DNA of 64,000 bases from Ramazzottius varieornatus (Eukaryota; Tardigrada; Eutardigrada; Parachela; Ramazzottiidae): assembly GCA_001949185.1 (NCBI GenBank), contig BDGG01000006.1:102979-166978 (forward strand), given 5' to 3'. The number at the start of each line of letters is the position of its first letter. Positions within the stretch are counted from its first letter, which is position 1. Position numbers and translations under genes: made by a program. The notes beneath the pieces were generated by a model. The model was given only the letters and a program-made list of their open reading frames with translations, was not told the DNA's origin and made no database searches. Below are positions 12,278-25,566 of the stretch, piece by piece.

Positions 12278-15200
12278 TCTTTATCGTTCTCGCTGTTGGA
12301 AGACCTACAAAAGTCAATTTGGACTTCACTCGCTGCATCAATGTCGTTTAGAAAATCGAAATTGGCACGATGCAGCAGGCTTCTAATCTTATACAGTGTT
12401 CGAACTGAAATTCTTTTTGTCGACAGCTGTACGTTAGACTAACTGCTCCGCTTTTCATATCGAAATTATTATCTTCACTGACCATGTTATTGCTAGAACA
12501 CTTTACTTTAGTCTGTATCGTAGAGAGGAAAAAGCACGACGTTTCTCGCGTTCTGTATTGTACCTTCAAGCAAAACGCATTTCCGGTCGGAAAAACTAAA
12601 CGATCGTTGCTAGACCGTAGAAGGGGTGTCAAATACCGGTATTGTTTAGTGTATGGTTCGCCTTGCCTAGCATTGTCATGTAAATCGATTAATTCTATGA
12701 TTTCCAACGAGAATTCCCGCGCTGGGTTGTTCCAGATTTTTCTGTCGAAAACTAGACGATGATTGTACGTGTAAGCCGAAGAGGAAGACTGGGCGATATA
12801 CGGCTGCTCTACTTGGCAAAACTTGGACAAGAAGGTAAGCTGGTGTCTGCATACAGTCCGCTCCGTTGATTGGCTTCATCCATGCCAAAAGAAGGTTCAA
12901 AGCTACTTAGTAGCAACGATGACAACAGTCAGTAACTTTCTCGACTGCTATCGTATTGATATAGGCGAGGTCTCGAATCGCAGCCATGAAAAGAGAACCG
13001 AGTTACCCAGCTTACCTGTTGCACAAGTAGCAGAAATATTAAAAGTTGTTTGAAAAGGCAGTCCGAAAGTAACAGTATTACAAAAGTTGACGAACGGAAG
13101 GGCTGCGCGCTGAGATCACAGCGATTAACATCAAACGTGGGTAGATGGGCAGTTTCAAGATCGATGGCGGTAATTATTATTTGTAAAATAGTTTACACAA
13201 GCCGACAATATCGTTCGTCCTTAAAGATGATGTCTGCCTTCACCCTACGCAAACCTGGCGGAGCTGGCGCTGCTTGGTAGCAGATAGCTACTGTGGATTT
13301 CCGTGGTCTGCCACACAGGACGCGCTTTTCCCTTGCCATTGATGAGTAACTAACTTTGTCATTCGTAACAGCCTACGTCCTGTGTGGATCCAACTGTTTA
13401 GAACAATTCGGCTGCGAGGAGCATTTGCTAAGAATACACAGTAGACATGACGTCGCTTCTTTCTCCAGTTACACTCTGATGCAGTAGCTAGCCTTCCATA
13501 ACCTCTTTTTAGAGCCACTACCAACCACAGAAGATGCGTTTTTTGCCACTGGCATAATTACGTTCTCAACTCATTAGGACAGTAATCTTTCCGGTTTGGG
13601 CTCAGCTTTCGAACGTGGAACTGCCGGGTTGTCAAAAGACGGTATGTTGAGTTCCGTGATGTGCATGTGCACATCCTTGGTCTTTATGTGTGCGCGTCAC
13701 TGCGGCATGATCGTCAGGTTTCGAAATCGTACAGATGGTTCGCTGTGATGATGGACCATTTGATCATCAGCGAAGATCACGTAATAAGCGAAGAGTGAGG
13801 CCCTGCATCGAGGAGAGACTAATTGACGCATCTGTCTAAAAGCTATTTTTTGTTGGCAAGCCAGCGTCGCCACTAGCTTATCCACATAAATAATGCTGCG
13901 CAAACTGTCTCATCTTCGTTTGTTTGTCCACTGACTTGTCGCCTTCACCGAAAATAAAGCGTCGAAAACTCTGCGCTTGGCATTTCTTTTCCTGCAAAGC
14001 AAAGCCTAGCTGCTTGTACCATAATATCTTGTCGTTGTAGATTTCGCATTGAAGAACCGTTTCCTTGCGGACTTCAAGGTCGCGGTTTCGTTCAAGAAAA
14101 CCCCTGCTGCTTACCCTCGAGCTCTGTGCACTGGGGAAGCAGTATGAATATGTAGCGTGGTTACCTGTTGGGTCGCTGATAATCGGTTGGCTTCGAGAGG
14201 ACGAAATTTCGAAATCCGACAATATTCCGAATTCGAGTACTGTATGTCACTTGCTGTCAAAAGAGCTTGCTGTACGTTTGTCTAGGCTTCGATGTAGAGG
14301 CAGACAGAACTTCGATGGCAAGCCAATATGCTATACGAATAATCCAATCAGTCACAACCGACACTTTCCACAAGACTTGTCGCCAGAAGAAAAGATGAAA
14401 TCCAGCAAATCAGTCAGAATTTGGTGGAAAATTGAGTAATCGAAAGATGGGTGGCGCGAAGACCGCTCGTTTCAAAGAAAATCAGGGGTGCTGCGTCACA
14501 CTGATTTTGCAGTTATTAGAAAATAATGTCGGCAGAGGTTCTCCGGAGCATGAAGTTCCCAAAGCTAGACATACACCATGGCCTCAATGCGAAGAGCATG
14601 GCAGTAAAGGATGCGTTTTATGCGGTTCAAAATAGTGCGTCAGAATGTTAGCGCATAACTTGAACGCAATTCGAGTCAAGTCGAAGGCAACTACAGAATG
14701 CAACAGCCTATACGGGCGACCTAGTAGAAGACTACCTCTATTCATCGATGCACTAGCTGTTGAAAATCATAACCACACTCTCGAGCACTACGATCAGGAC
14801 TGCGCTATGACGGGCACGCCCACTAGTCAAACAGGTATCGCAATGATTTTGTACCTGCTTTAGGTGAGCGAGTTCAATATCCTCTGTAGTGGTCGCCGAG
14901 TCTTTCCGCTGACTAGCTTTCGTCGATAAACGGCCTTGCTATGATCTTTCAATGCCGGCTGCACTCGCAACACGACTGACCTCCCTACCTTACATTTGAA
15001 AGGCTAGAATCCATGAACGCCATTGCCGGACTCAGCACAGCGCCTAGCTATCGATTGTGAGTTGGCTTACCTGCGGTGCGAAATAGCGAATGTAAGCCAC
15101 GCGGTTCACCCCTTCAACTGGCTCATATCTTACGCTGTTGTGAAGGCATACTGTACAACCGTTATCTGCATCACGGGGTGGCGGTGCGTGACCACCGACT

Positions 15201-16004
15201 GCATTGTACAGGTGTGGTTCAAGCAATTATGAATGGGCAAACAGTGTTTAGTCGAGTAAGATCTCTTGCTGTACATGTTTGGCTTGTGCGGAGCAACTGA
15301 AAGCGCCGTCCATACGGCGCTTTTCAAGGTGTCGCCCACGGGGGAACACTATAAGACAATGTTCAGGGTTTCGGATGGGGCACCGCGCTCCATTGTAAGT
15401 TCTCTACGTCCGAAATGTCCGGGAAGGTGTGGATTACGAGAACGATGTAACAGGAACCTTCCAAAAGTTGCTTTTGACTGAAGATTGTTGTCTCCAGTTG
15501 AACCGTATGGTCCAACTCGAGCCTTCTGCATGTGGCGCCACTGGCGCCACATGCGACATGGACCAGTGGTGCTGCATGGTGATTACGCTGGTGACGCCTT
15601 CCTCTAGTAAAAAAATCTGTGTTGGGTTCCTTGCTATTCTGTGGACCATGCATGAATTTTCTGGCAGGATCTTCGTGAAAACAGGAAGGCAGTTTTGTTA
15701 CTTCGGCAAACTTACACTTTCAATCAGACTCGCTTCTTGTAGGAAGCGACACCGACACCAATCAGACATGGACAAACTTCAATGGTATTGGTCTAATGAA
15801 CAACCACAGGGCAAAAGTAGAAACAAATTATGGGCTGATTACAAAAAGTAACGATTGGCACTTTGAGTTCAAATGACGTGAATATCCGTATGTTTGGCCA
15901 AGCGACGATCGCCTATCCGCCTGCTCGATAGAAAAGCAGCCTGTTTCAGGAGAAGCACAATCCGCTGACGTCTTTGCAGCGTCGAAAATGCAGTGGAGCA
16001 TATC
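12278..16004. other. 3.7 kb spacer upstream of the PDZ gene
   Basis: The stretch between the PDZ start codon and the Mp20 stop codon contains only short ORFs without family resemblance. It probably carries the PDZ gene promoter, 5' UTR and the Mp20 3' UTR. Two small signals are present: a perfect palindrome at 15528-15554 and a copy of a short dispersed motif at 15845-15868. Confidence 0.45.
15528..15554. repeat. Perfect 27 bp palindrome (13-bp arms, 1-nt centre)
   Basis: The left arm GCATGTGGCGCCA (15528-15540) and right arm TGGCGCCACATGC (15542-15554) are exact reverse complements around a single C. Each arm contains GTGGCGCC, a word seen at several other places in the window. This could be a two-sided protein-binding site or a cruciform former. 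Confidence 0.8.
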
Positions 16005-17394
16005 TCACATATGGCGAGTGTTGCCAAAATTCTGACCGGCCTGATTGGCGCCTGTAACGTAGACAAATTTTGAAGACACGCTAGGCGTCAAGAGCTGGGC
16101 TGTTTATTTATAAGAGTTCATCCTAGTTGCGTCGGGGTAGAACCGCTCGATTACGAAGGTATGAGCAGTCCGACGCGCACTGAGTTTTTCCCTATGTGAT
16201 ACGGTATTAGGGAAATGTTCTGATACTTGCCTTTATTGGTGCCCATTTGTAAATGAATGATGCCTTCGCCAGCGCGCATCTGTTCTTCCGTGAATTCCCG
16301 TTTCGACTGTATAAACAACAAACTTAGTAGTTTAACATACTATATATAGACTATTATGAACTCAAAGTAGGAAGTACTAGCCCGGCTAGATTAGAATTTA
16401 TTCAGAGACCAGCACTCGTCGTGTCCCCATGAGATCCTATTTACCTCCTCCGAAACCCGCGGGCCAAATGCCGGCAGATGAGGATGTGTCTTTTGCAGCT
16501 GCAGAAAAATGAACAATTTGCGAACAAAGACCGTGCATATGGTCCGTCGGAAATATATCTCCTTTATGACTGGAAACGAGTTGATCAACATAAGTGAATA
16601 CATACAACGCTGCCAAGGGAGCTGAGGCAGTTGGTCACTTGCGAAAGATTGCGTCGTTCCCACAGATCGACCGTCTGGAAAACGTCGGTCTCACGAACTC
16701 CCAACTTCTTGCACGCGTCTTGGAAGGCGGCGATATTTTCCATCAGCTTGAACTGCCCTGGTCCGCTGTTGATGCGGGGAATCAATCCTGGATTGATCTT
16801 TTGAGCAAACCTGTCAACGAGGATTGGTGTACTCTTCCCCAAAAGGAACACGTCAGGCTGGAATTAAGGGTTAGGCTGTGAGAATGCCGTATAAACTGGA
16901 AGCGGAACCGACCTGCACAGTACTTGTCCATCCCGAAGGATATCCTCATAAGCGCCTCCTGGTGGTCGTTCGCCCAGAATGGAGTAGATCCACTGTAGAG
17001 CTGCCTGCTCCTGGTCTGGATCCCGTTTTCCTTGTAGCTATAATCGCCCATATAGTGAATAATCACATAGCTGTCTTTTCACTAGTCGTTTTTGCAGATA
17101 CTTGACAAGACAAACACCGGGCGCTGATGAAGACAGCCCACACATCCATCTAGGGTTCGCCAATATGGTTTCCGCTTTCTTGCAGAAACGCTTACGGAAA
17201 GTCTTTCGGGGATTTGCGTACGGTGTAAGGAAGGAAAATAAATTTTGAAAATGTTCAAATGTCAAAATGGAATGGCACGCATGAACAGTCAAAATGGTCG
17301 TTCACGGTTGAGGTACAAGAAATCAATGCAGATGCCGTCTTACCTTGCGGGAAACAGCAGCGCTCAGGCCGTAAGATGGTCCGGTGTTGGACAT
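16005..17394 (-). CDS. Mp20: Muscle protein 20 / transgelin-type calponin protein
   Basis: This is a small actin-binding calponin-family protein of muscle, 185 residues. Exons: 17394-17344, 17037-16913, 16810-16606, 16498-16445, 16306-16231, 16051-16005, giving 186 codons with all phases consistent. A single calponin-homology domain spans about residues 20-135: KRDPDQEQAALQWI, DILRDGQVLCRFAQKINPG, then GPGQFKLMENIAAF and DVFQTVDLWERRNLSQVTNCL. The linker ends in GPRVSEESKREFTEEQM, followed by one calponin-like repeat, GIIHLQMGTNKGANQAGQ, ending FGNTRHM. Length and layout match insect Mp20 and vertebrate transgelin. The last intron (16230-16052) starts with GC rather than GT. Only this choice gives the canonical repeat; reading through the donor gives an unrelated tail. 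Confidence 0.95.
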
Positions 17395-19131
17395 TGTGAC
17401 GTGTACGATGGAAAACAGGAAGGCGACGAGGATACGACACAATAATGAAGCGTTAGATGGAAGGATAGTATGTCAAAGGCACCTTCCAAGTTGGTTATGA
17501 TCGTCAAAGGATACTGCAGTTGGGCCTCGCTGTTCGTGCTGGGAAAACATTCGTCGTCAACAGCCGAAGCTTTAGCCGGCTAAAAATGGCTCGGTACACT
17601 GTCTGCCAGCTTCGACAGCAAACTTCAAGAAGGGACGCCCACGTCTTTCACTGTACTCCGTACAAGTTGACGAGGCACCGGCAAAAATCTTGGTCGAAAC
17701 TAGAAAGCCTCCTTGTCTTCCGTTGTAGTCGAGAAGTTTTATAGACTTGCCCGATGAAACTCTGATTTAGAAGCGTGATTCACTCGTCCCAGCCGTCATA
17801 CGTACTGGCCAAGATTTGCTAAATTATTCATCACCCAGAAGCTCGGCTGATCGCCGTACAGTAATCCGCAAATGTTTACGCAGCCAGATTACTGGTTCAA
17901 ACCCGAATTTGCTGTTTACCAAAAAAAATATTGACACATTCGTTTTTCTCTTTTTGAGAGCTACTCTTTCAGGCACAGACAGGTGGAATGATCGAGTTTG
18001 ATCGGTATACATTACTATTTTTCGGTTTACGGTAACACTTGACTCTTTGATACCGCTCTTTGACCTTTTGGTGCATGGACAGGTGCTCTTGTTGTTGAAA
18101 GTAGCGATCTGTACGTTTTGTGGCTATTTTGCCCAATCTAAATTATTGCAAATTAGGATATAACATCATGTAATGGATTTGAACCAATAAGCAAGACAAT
18201 CAAGATGAGTACTTCAGCGTACGTGATGCTGGGCAGGATAATTTGCGGTTGGTGTACAGTGTGTACAGCACGATATCCCAATTTGGGCATGCTAACTCAG
18301 CAGCATCTCATGTACCATCTGTCGCGTGGCTCTCACTTCGCACATGGAGACGCCTATCATATCTTCTGCCGTTATATTTTCTAGACGTGCTCGGTCTGCC
18401 GTTAAGGATGGCACCCTGTTCGAATGTCGCACACATCTTACAAATATATACATCCGGGCAAATGCGGATGGAGAGATCGATAAGCGCGCTGCGGTATCCT
18501 GTTTGGAAATTAGCCTGACGCTTGTGGTCAAAGAACATAGACAAACTACCTGTACGTTTCCGTCCGTCAGCTCAGAACGCAAATAGCCTAAAAAGACGAG
18601 TATTTGAGCTGTCACTTACTAACGAGCCACAATACGTATTCTGTAAGCTCGTGGCGCCCCCACAGGGACTCTATCCAGTATCTACTGCACATTCAACACT
18701 GCCAGGCAAGATTTTCAACGGCGAGTCATAGGAAGCGTCAGGGGAAACGCGGAACTGCCTCTGATGATTCTAGTGTCGGTAAAACCCTCCGCTTTTATCG
18801 ACGACGTAAAAGTCCGAACGAATATTACAAAGAAGGCAAGAAACATGGTGGCCGCAAGCCCAAAGATAAACAAGAAACACCACAACAGAAGAAAACAAAC
18901 TGTGTATATGTCAAACTAGAAAAAAGAACTTTCCAAACACAACAAGAATATGATTCCAGTGGAAAAATCTTGACCAAAAATCGCTGTCAACTTCAAGTGC
19001 TGTAGATGGACAAGGCAGTGAGTGATGTTGGTCCAATGAGAATATCCAAAAGGGTCATGGATGCTTGCCGGACGGAAGGTGGACGGCGTGTGGAAAGTTA
19101 TAATCTGGAAACGATGAGTTGTAGGAAGGAG
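17395..19131. other. Spacer between Mp20 and E78
   Basis: This 1.7 kb holds the Mp20 upstream region and the E78 3' region. The longest ORF (18604-19005, +) is Lys/Arg-rich with no recognisable domain and is not called. GGTTCAAACCC at about 17890 resembles a tRNA B box, but no tRNA fold accompanies it. Confidence 0.4.
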
Positions 19132-21639
19132 TCATGGAAGGAATAAACTTACGAAGGGCAAAAGTCTGCTATGGATATAATCTGTGCTGTCGAGGAAGGT
19201 TCTCTCCGTCAGGACTTTATGCGGGGTCCATGGAGAGCAGTCAGATGAGCTCTGAAAAGAAGGGAGGGTTATTGTAGCCTTGCGGAATTGAGACTTGAAG
19301 CAGTGGAGAACCTTTAGCAGGTAGAAGTTGGCAAAGAGCGGGCTTTATTCGGCTTTGACAGGCCACAAGTCTGAAGAAGCCGCCAGGAATACCTGGAACT
19401 AGAGATGAAGAGGGAGGTGAGGGAGAAGGGCAGAAGAAATAAGACGCAATAAATAAAGGAGGTGGCGTACCTCTTCTTCGGTCTTTGGGATATCAAAGAT
19501 TTCGGCAAAGAGGGGAGGGAGAGTGGTGAGGTACTTGGACTGTAGCCTATACCAGTGCAGCTTGTCGTTGTGACGGGCGTTGAGAGCGCGTAGTTCGGGC
19601 AGCAGCCCCATCACCGACTGAAAGATGTATGGGTCGTTATTGCGCGGCCTGGTCAGCTGCATCTTTAGAGCTTCCTTGATACGCTCGTAGGACTGCTCCA
19701 CCGACTTGATGTCTTGTAGGTGAGCCCGACCTATACAACGTGCCACACAAGACATTCTCTTCTTCTACAATAGAGGCAGACATTTGCTAATGGTAGATAT
19801 TACTTGGTGTGTAAAGTAGCAGAGCCGACAAAAGTCCAATGTCGGCGTCGTTCAAATTCAGCGATTGCACATCGGCTGCAAACTTGAAGATGCCAGCCGC
19901 CATATCATTCTATAAGAGGAGGCGCTGTCAGATGATGACCGTAACTTATATGATGGGTGCTTGTCACCTCCAGTATGAGATCGAGCTGTTGTTTGGTGAC
20001 GTAGCTGCCATCGTTGAAGGTCAGCTGGTGATGATCGGCCATCTTGGAGATGTGCAGAAGCCATATCTCGAAGAAGGCGCCCTTGATCAGTAGCAGTTGG
20101 TCGTCTTGGGAGAGATGACAGAAGCTGGGAGCTCGCTTGGCGAACTCGACGGTGCGCTGGATGGCTGGGTTAATCAAGTTGGCCAGGTTCTGCCACATGA
20201 TCATCTTCTGCATGTGCATGCTGTCCGGACTGCTGCTTGCCTTTGGCAGATGGTGGCTGCTCAGCGAGGAAGCAGTGTTGAGGTCGACAGTCTATAAGAA
20301 AGGTGGCTATGAGGAGTGAGGCCGTAAGCTGAAGACATCAAGTATATAGTCTTACCAGTATGGCCGGATGACGATTCAAGTGGCGTATCTTCTCATCGGT
20401 ATAGAAGCAGTTACTGTTATGGGCTTGAGTAACGGTCAGGATGATGTCGTAGATGGCCAGGTGTTGTTCGCTGTCGACATCCAGGACGGTCCCTCCGCCG
20501 CTGTCATCCAGGCTGCCGTTGGCCGATGAGAAATTGGGCTGAGAGTGGGAATCGGGCGAGGCGCTCTTGACAGACTGTCCCAGGGAAAAGACACTGTCCG
20601 AGTTCAGCTGGGAAGCAGCAGATGGCAACTTGTCCGGCAGTCGGGGACGCTTCGGTACTCGGCCATATCGAACCGCTAGACATATAAGTCAACTCTTTGT
20701 CATTTGTACCTTGGTCCCTTAGACTCATTACTTACAGTCACGAGACATGCCCACCGCCATGCACTTTTTGAAACGGCAATACTGGCAGCGATTGCGATTG
20801 AGGCGTAGAACCAGGCATTTGCCGTCCCTTAGACATCGATATTCAATCTGCTTCTGGATGGAACGTCGGAAGAAGCCCTAGGCACAGAAGACAAAGTCTT
20901 GGTCAGCCTTGGCGCTGCTATGTATGCCTACCACGTCTGCTCTATACCTTGCAGCCTTCACAGCTGGTGACGCCGTAATGGTAGCCCGAAGCCTTATCAC
21001 CGCAGACTTTACAAGGAACAAAGGCTTTGCTAGGAGTGGAGGAGTTGGAATCGGCTGCAGCTTGAACGTTGCCATCTAAGAGATGATAAAGGTCTTACAG
21101 CAATCAACTAAACGCCAAGGGAGGTGCGGGCCACATACCGCCGTCCTTGCTGTCGCAGATATCGGAGGTGGTGGTGCTGGCTTCCAGCTGCTGTAGTGCA
21201 TTGAGCTTGTGCTGGTCGGTGGGGGAGTGGAGGTCGCAACAGTCCAGCAGGACTTTACAGCAAGTGCCACCCGGCCAGGTTGTCGAGTCGCCAGCACGCT
21301 GAAGAGGAACTTGGCTCTCTCCTTGACCATCCACCTTCAGCGGGCCGTCACTGCCAGTACTGACCGTCTCTCCTGCCCCACCAACAGTCCCATCACTGCT
21401 GTCAGCTGCTCGGTACAGCGACGTCGACGTCGACATAACATCTTTGCCCTTGCGGTACATTGACTTATATTCTTCCTCTCCAGCCCCCTGCCTCCTGCCA
21501 CTGGCGCCACCTGTAAGAGGAAGACTTTAATCAAGCAGCTGATAGTCCCTCAAACTTGTCTAATTGGCGCTGCACTAACAGTTATATTACAAACTTCAAT
21601 ATTCAACATTTGAGCCTTGCTGTCCCCGTCGACCGCCAT
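19132..21639 (-). CDS. Eip78C: Nuclear receptor E78 (NR1E family)
   Basis: E78 is an ecdysone-inducible orphan nuclear receptor related to E75 and Rev-erb, acting in the nucleus. Exons: 21639-21591, 21510-21139, 21075-20948, 20877-20736, 20675-20356, 20291-19968, 19909-19804, 19730-19471, 19251-19132; phases agree for 606 residues. The two-zinc-finger DNA-binding domain (about 162-230) reads [20 protein letters not shown], then a P-box [19 protein letters not shown] and [14 protein letters not shown]. The C-terminal extension [10 protein letters not shown] (231-240) is the NR1D/E75/E78 signature. [20 protein letters not shown] favours E78 over E75. The ligand-binding domain (about 345-560) includes [20 protein letters not shown] and [12 protein letters not shown]. 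The end is uncertain: the last exon reads through to a stop, but a GTAAGT at 19152-19147 could donate to a further exon near 19100. Confidence 0.93.
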
Positions 21640-24600
21640 TGAAAGTGGCAACTTGCCACAAACTGCCCAACCCAAGATGGATGTACAAGCAGGATGGCAT
21701 ATCTTCATGTCATAGCACCATCTATCCCTGCTTTTTCTCTCTTCATTTGCAAAAGAGTTACCTTAGTGAGGGCTGTAAGAAAAGAGGGGTGGAAACAGCT
21801 GAGGCGGTGTCAATGATCGCTTCCGTCTTCCTTAACTGGTCATTGACCACTACCATAGCTTTCTCTGACGTCATTGACGAGGTATGCGTCAATTTAATAG
21901 AGGTGAAAAACTCCCTTCCGCTATAATTATCGTAAGAAAGTCACGGGGCAAACTTTCAAGAGTCTTCAGTGGCTGTTAGTTTCATGATGGACACCTATCG
22001 TCCAACAGCTCAGTAAGGTTGCCAACGACTTGATTGGTCACTTGAAGTGCTGATATTCTTTCAACTAGTGACTGGTCAACTTCATTGTGCTTGAGGTCGT
22101 TGTCCTCTTGGTCTACATGACTTGATTGCGCTAATTTATGGCGACGAAGAATGGCCATAGAATGCAGCGGCAGAAGGTGCGCATATGTCTCTGCCTTTCT
22201 TTCCTCTTCCCTACCACCATACAGCAGCAAAAGACAATGCAGCAGCAGCAGAAGACTTGGGGCCCCAATGGAGCCACCGACAATATCTGCCCCAAAGATA
22301 ACAAAACTTCATCCAGCAAACAAAACCGCTCAAACCTACCATCTTCTAAGCCAATGTCCCTGCCAAGAAGAAAGAGGATAAAATGGGATGAAAGCATGAT
22401 GACCTTTGTGCAGCTAAATGGGATAAAATGGGAAGGATAATTGCTTACGTTGCAGAGAAGGGAGAGCTTAGGCAACTGCTTAGTCATTGTTGGGAGACGT
22501 CGTTGAAGGTATTACTTAGATGAAGCAATAAGTCTCAAGTTGCCTTAATTGCCATCTCCGTGCATAACTGTGTACTGTCAAGGTGTAGTGAGGAGCCTGC
22601 AGAGGCGTCAATAACCCCACATTGATAGCAGAGGCTTGTACCGTTACGTTCTGACAGAGCGCAGAGAGCTACCGTCAAGAGAAGCAACCTTGACAGTGAC
22701 CACTTCCGCTTTACCTTATTACACCAACAAAGAAGACCTCCCTCACACGCTCTGTAACGACTGACCATACCTAATGCCACAAATAGACAGCCTCAGCTCT
22801 CTTAACTTGCCCTTCTGCAACACTTTTCCCACAGTCAACTTTTCCAATAAGGATAAAGAGCTCTTCGCATATGACAATTTCATCCATTGCGCCTAGCTCA
22901 ACTCCTCAACTTTCTACTGTAGCAGAAACCTAAGGTATCGACAACCTAAAGCATTAGCCTAGGCTGGTTGAACGTACACGCTGCCGCTTCGAACACGCTT
23001 CAATTCTTCATGGTGCAAAGTGGACTTTGTTAATATTCAGCCGAGTCACTTCCCGGTTCTTTGCCGAAAAACAATCTTGATAAACAGGCTACATACGTAC
23101 TTGACTAGAAGCTGCTTTCATCTCTAATAGGGATGATTTTAAGGAAAGATGTTGCGGGTGAGCGATTATCAAGCGGTCATTGACCTCACGTGATGAGCGG
23201 ACAGTAATTCGGCACGGCCTTATGGCCTTCCGCATTGAGCGCACACCGCGCCGTGCCTGCTTTCGCCACTTTTCTACAGTAAGACCAGTCTTGCGTCAGC
23301 CATCCAGATGCACCGTAGAAAAGGGGCCAGAGGTACGCTAGCAAATGCTGCCAAGGCTGCTCAGACTGGTCTTTGCTGCTGGCGACTAGCCATACAGTCT
23401 ATCGATCTATTTCTATTCACTTCCATCATACCGGAAGTTCACTTTGACCAGTGTGATGCAACAAAGTCAATACCAATTGCAAGGCCAAGTTTAAGCAACG
23501 TGCGCAGTCTTGGCAACTGCTGCATAATAAGCGCTTAAAGTCAGTGAGAAGGCTTACCAGTTCTGTTCAAAATGTGACGTGCAAAGTTCCCAACTCACTG
23601 AGCAGACAAGCGGGCATTCCTTGGTGTAATTCCCGAAAATGAGATGGACAACAAGATGAAGCGTAGTGTGTTCTTCCGCCTGCGCTTCATTGGCGGAAAG
23701 TGAGGACAGCGCTTACAAGTACAGAAGGACGGTCGACCATGATCAAGGGCTTTGTTCCAGCACAAACCACAAAGCTGCAGCGGCGCTGGCGCTCTCGTTC
23801 ACGGCAAAGAAAGGCTTGCTGTTCTGTCGATGCTTTAAAATGGCACTGGACAATGGGCTGATGGGAGACGACGGATGCGGAAGAAGCGATGGAGAAGGAA
23901 GTCAGCCAGCGACGTGTGAAGATGAGGGCTGATGATGAGTGATGTATCGTGAGCACGATGGACAGAATGAAGCGCGAGAAGCCAGAAGCCAGAAGAGAGA
24001 ACGATGTTGATATGTCTGGTTTAACGAGGAAACTTTCTTTCGAGCTTTCGGTCTTTAATGGCCTGTACACCACAGCAATGTCTGTCTTTCACTTGCAGCT
24101 TCGAGCTTCGAGCTTCGTAGTTCGGACAAGGCGTACGCATACATGCTGTCGCTTTCTGTTGCCATTCTCACTTTAATTTGGCTGACCAGTGAAACGAGCG
24201 CGCCGACTGAAGCACGGCATAGGCCTTGACCACTATAGGACAATTAGGCGGACATCATACTTCCGACCAGCTGGTCTTGCCCCAAGATGCCTCGCAACCA
24301 CGTGATGATCGATCCGCTTCAGTGAGGGCTGCGAGCATTGACTTGGGCCAACTCTAACCTTACAGTGCCTTCCATCGTCAGGCGTGATGTCATCCTGACA
24401 AAAACGCTTCACTGTCTACTTCGTGACGTCGCCGGTCAACTCTTACCTATACCACATGCAAGTCTCCTTCTGCTAAAACCTTCCTCCCTCTTGATGACCC
24501 TCATCAAAGCTTTATTTCTCTTTGACTCCACCATGTCTCTCGGAAGTCAAACCTGCCTAAAGATCACCATATCAGCATGGTTGGAGGATGTTCGCCCACG

Positions 24601-25566
24601 GGCCATAAAAGGTTGCAGTCTGCTCTTTCTGTAGGCACTATACTCTGCTTTCCGTCTTGATTGTCAATCTTCTTCCACTAGAAAATCCATATGAGCGCTT
24701 CTGCGTCTCTCCGAAGATCATCGCGCTTCTCAGTACTATGTTGCCTATGGGAACAAAAGATGGAGAAAGGGTCGACGCGGCTGAGGAGCCGAAAGATCGC
24801 TACTATGCCACACAATACGTCATTACAAGTCCATAGGGGCCGATGCAGATGGCGCTGGGCTCGGCGCCTTCAATACTGCATAACAATAACATCATTTTAA
24901 AAATGAATGACTAGTTACGTTGGCCGTCAGCAGAAGTCCAGCTTCACGTCAATTAGCATCCAATATGTCATTGGCGTTTACCAGATTTCCCGGAGCGTGC
25001 TTGGAGGTTTAGGGTTGGCAGGTCTGGGATCATTGGCAGGGAGCAAGTGCGCTGTCACCTTCCTTTAGTTTGGCAGCAAAAGCTTCCCGATGGTTTCAAG
25101 CTACAACCCGATAGTTATCGATTACTTTCCATCAGCCAAACTTGACAGCTGTAGTACTGCTGGGTATGTAGGTCCCCAAAGACCAAAATATACGAGGCAC
25201 AGCAGAGTCAAACTTCCGTCTTATCCTCCTACGCATGCAGTTTCGCTCGTCTGTATGGTGAGGGTACTTGTTTCTTTTCTTCAAGAACATGATCTCGTTT
25301 CCTATGTCAATAAATCCTTTCATTCCATCTCGCCGATTCCGCATCAACTGCTTTTTGCCAAGACCTTGACATACCACAGTGTCCTTCGCCTCGAACCCCC
25401 CTTTTATCCAGAGTACGATCGCCATCCAGCCTTCTTCCATTCAAGTCTCAGACCAGCAACTGACGACCAAAATGGTGCTCTCCGTCTTTAACACAACTTG
25501 ATTCCCTTTCTCTTTATTGCATAAAAGCAGCCATTCCTCATTGCTTGAATTTCTCCTGCCAGCAAG
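21640..25566. other. 3.9 kb divergent spacer, E78 / InaF gene
   Basis: The region is bounded by two start codons pointing outward and presumably contains both promoters. ORFs present on both strands are short or lack coding character. No RNA gene, mobile element or tandem repeat is evident apart from a short CAG-rich patch near 22210-22260. Confidence 0.45.

Noticed and set aside
17880-17900. GGTTCAAACCC, a B-box match, and its near-complement at about 18175
   Set aside because: No acceptor stem or A box in register on either strand, so neither is a credible tRNA.
18604-19005. 133-codon Lys-rich ORF
   Set aside because: Basic low-complexity composition, no domain and no splice context. It lies in the E78/Mp20 spacer.
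19132-21639. Assignment of the nuclear receptor to E75/Rev-erb
   Set aside because: The second finger [13 protein letters not shown] and [10 protein letters not shown] are E78-like; E75 has a different second finger and AVRFGRVPKR.
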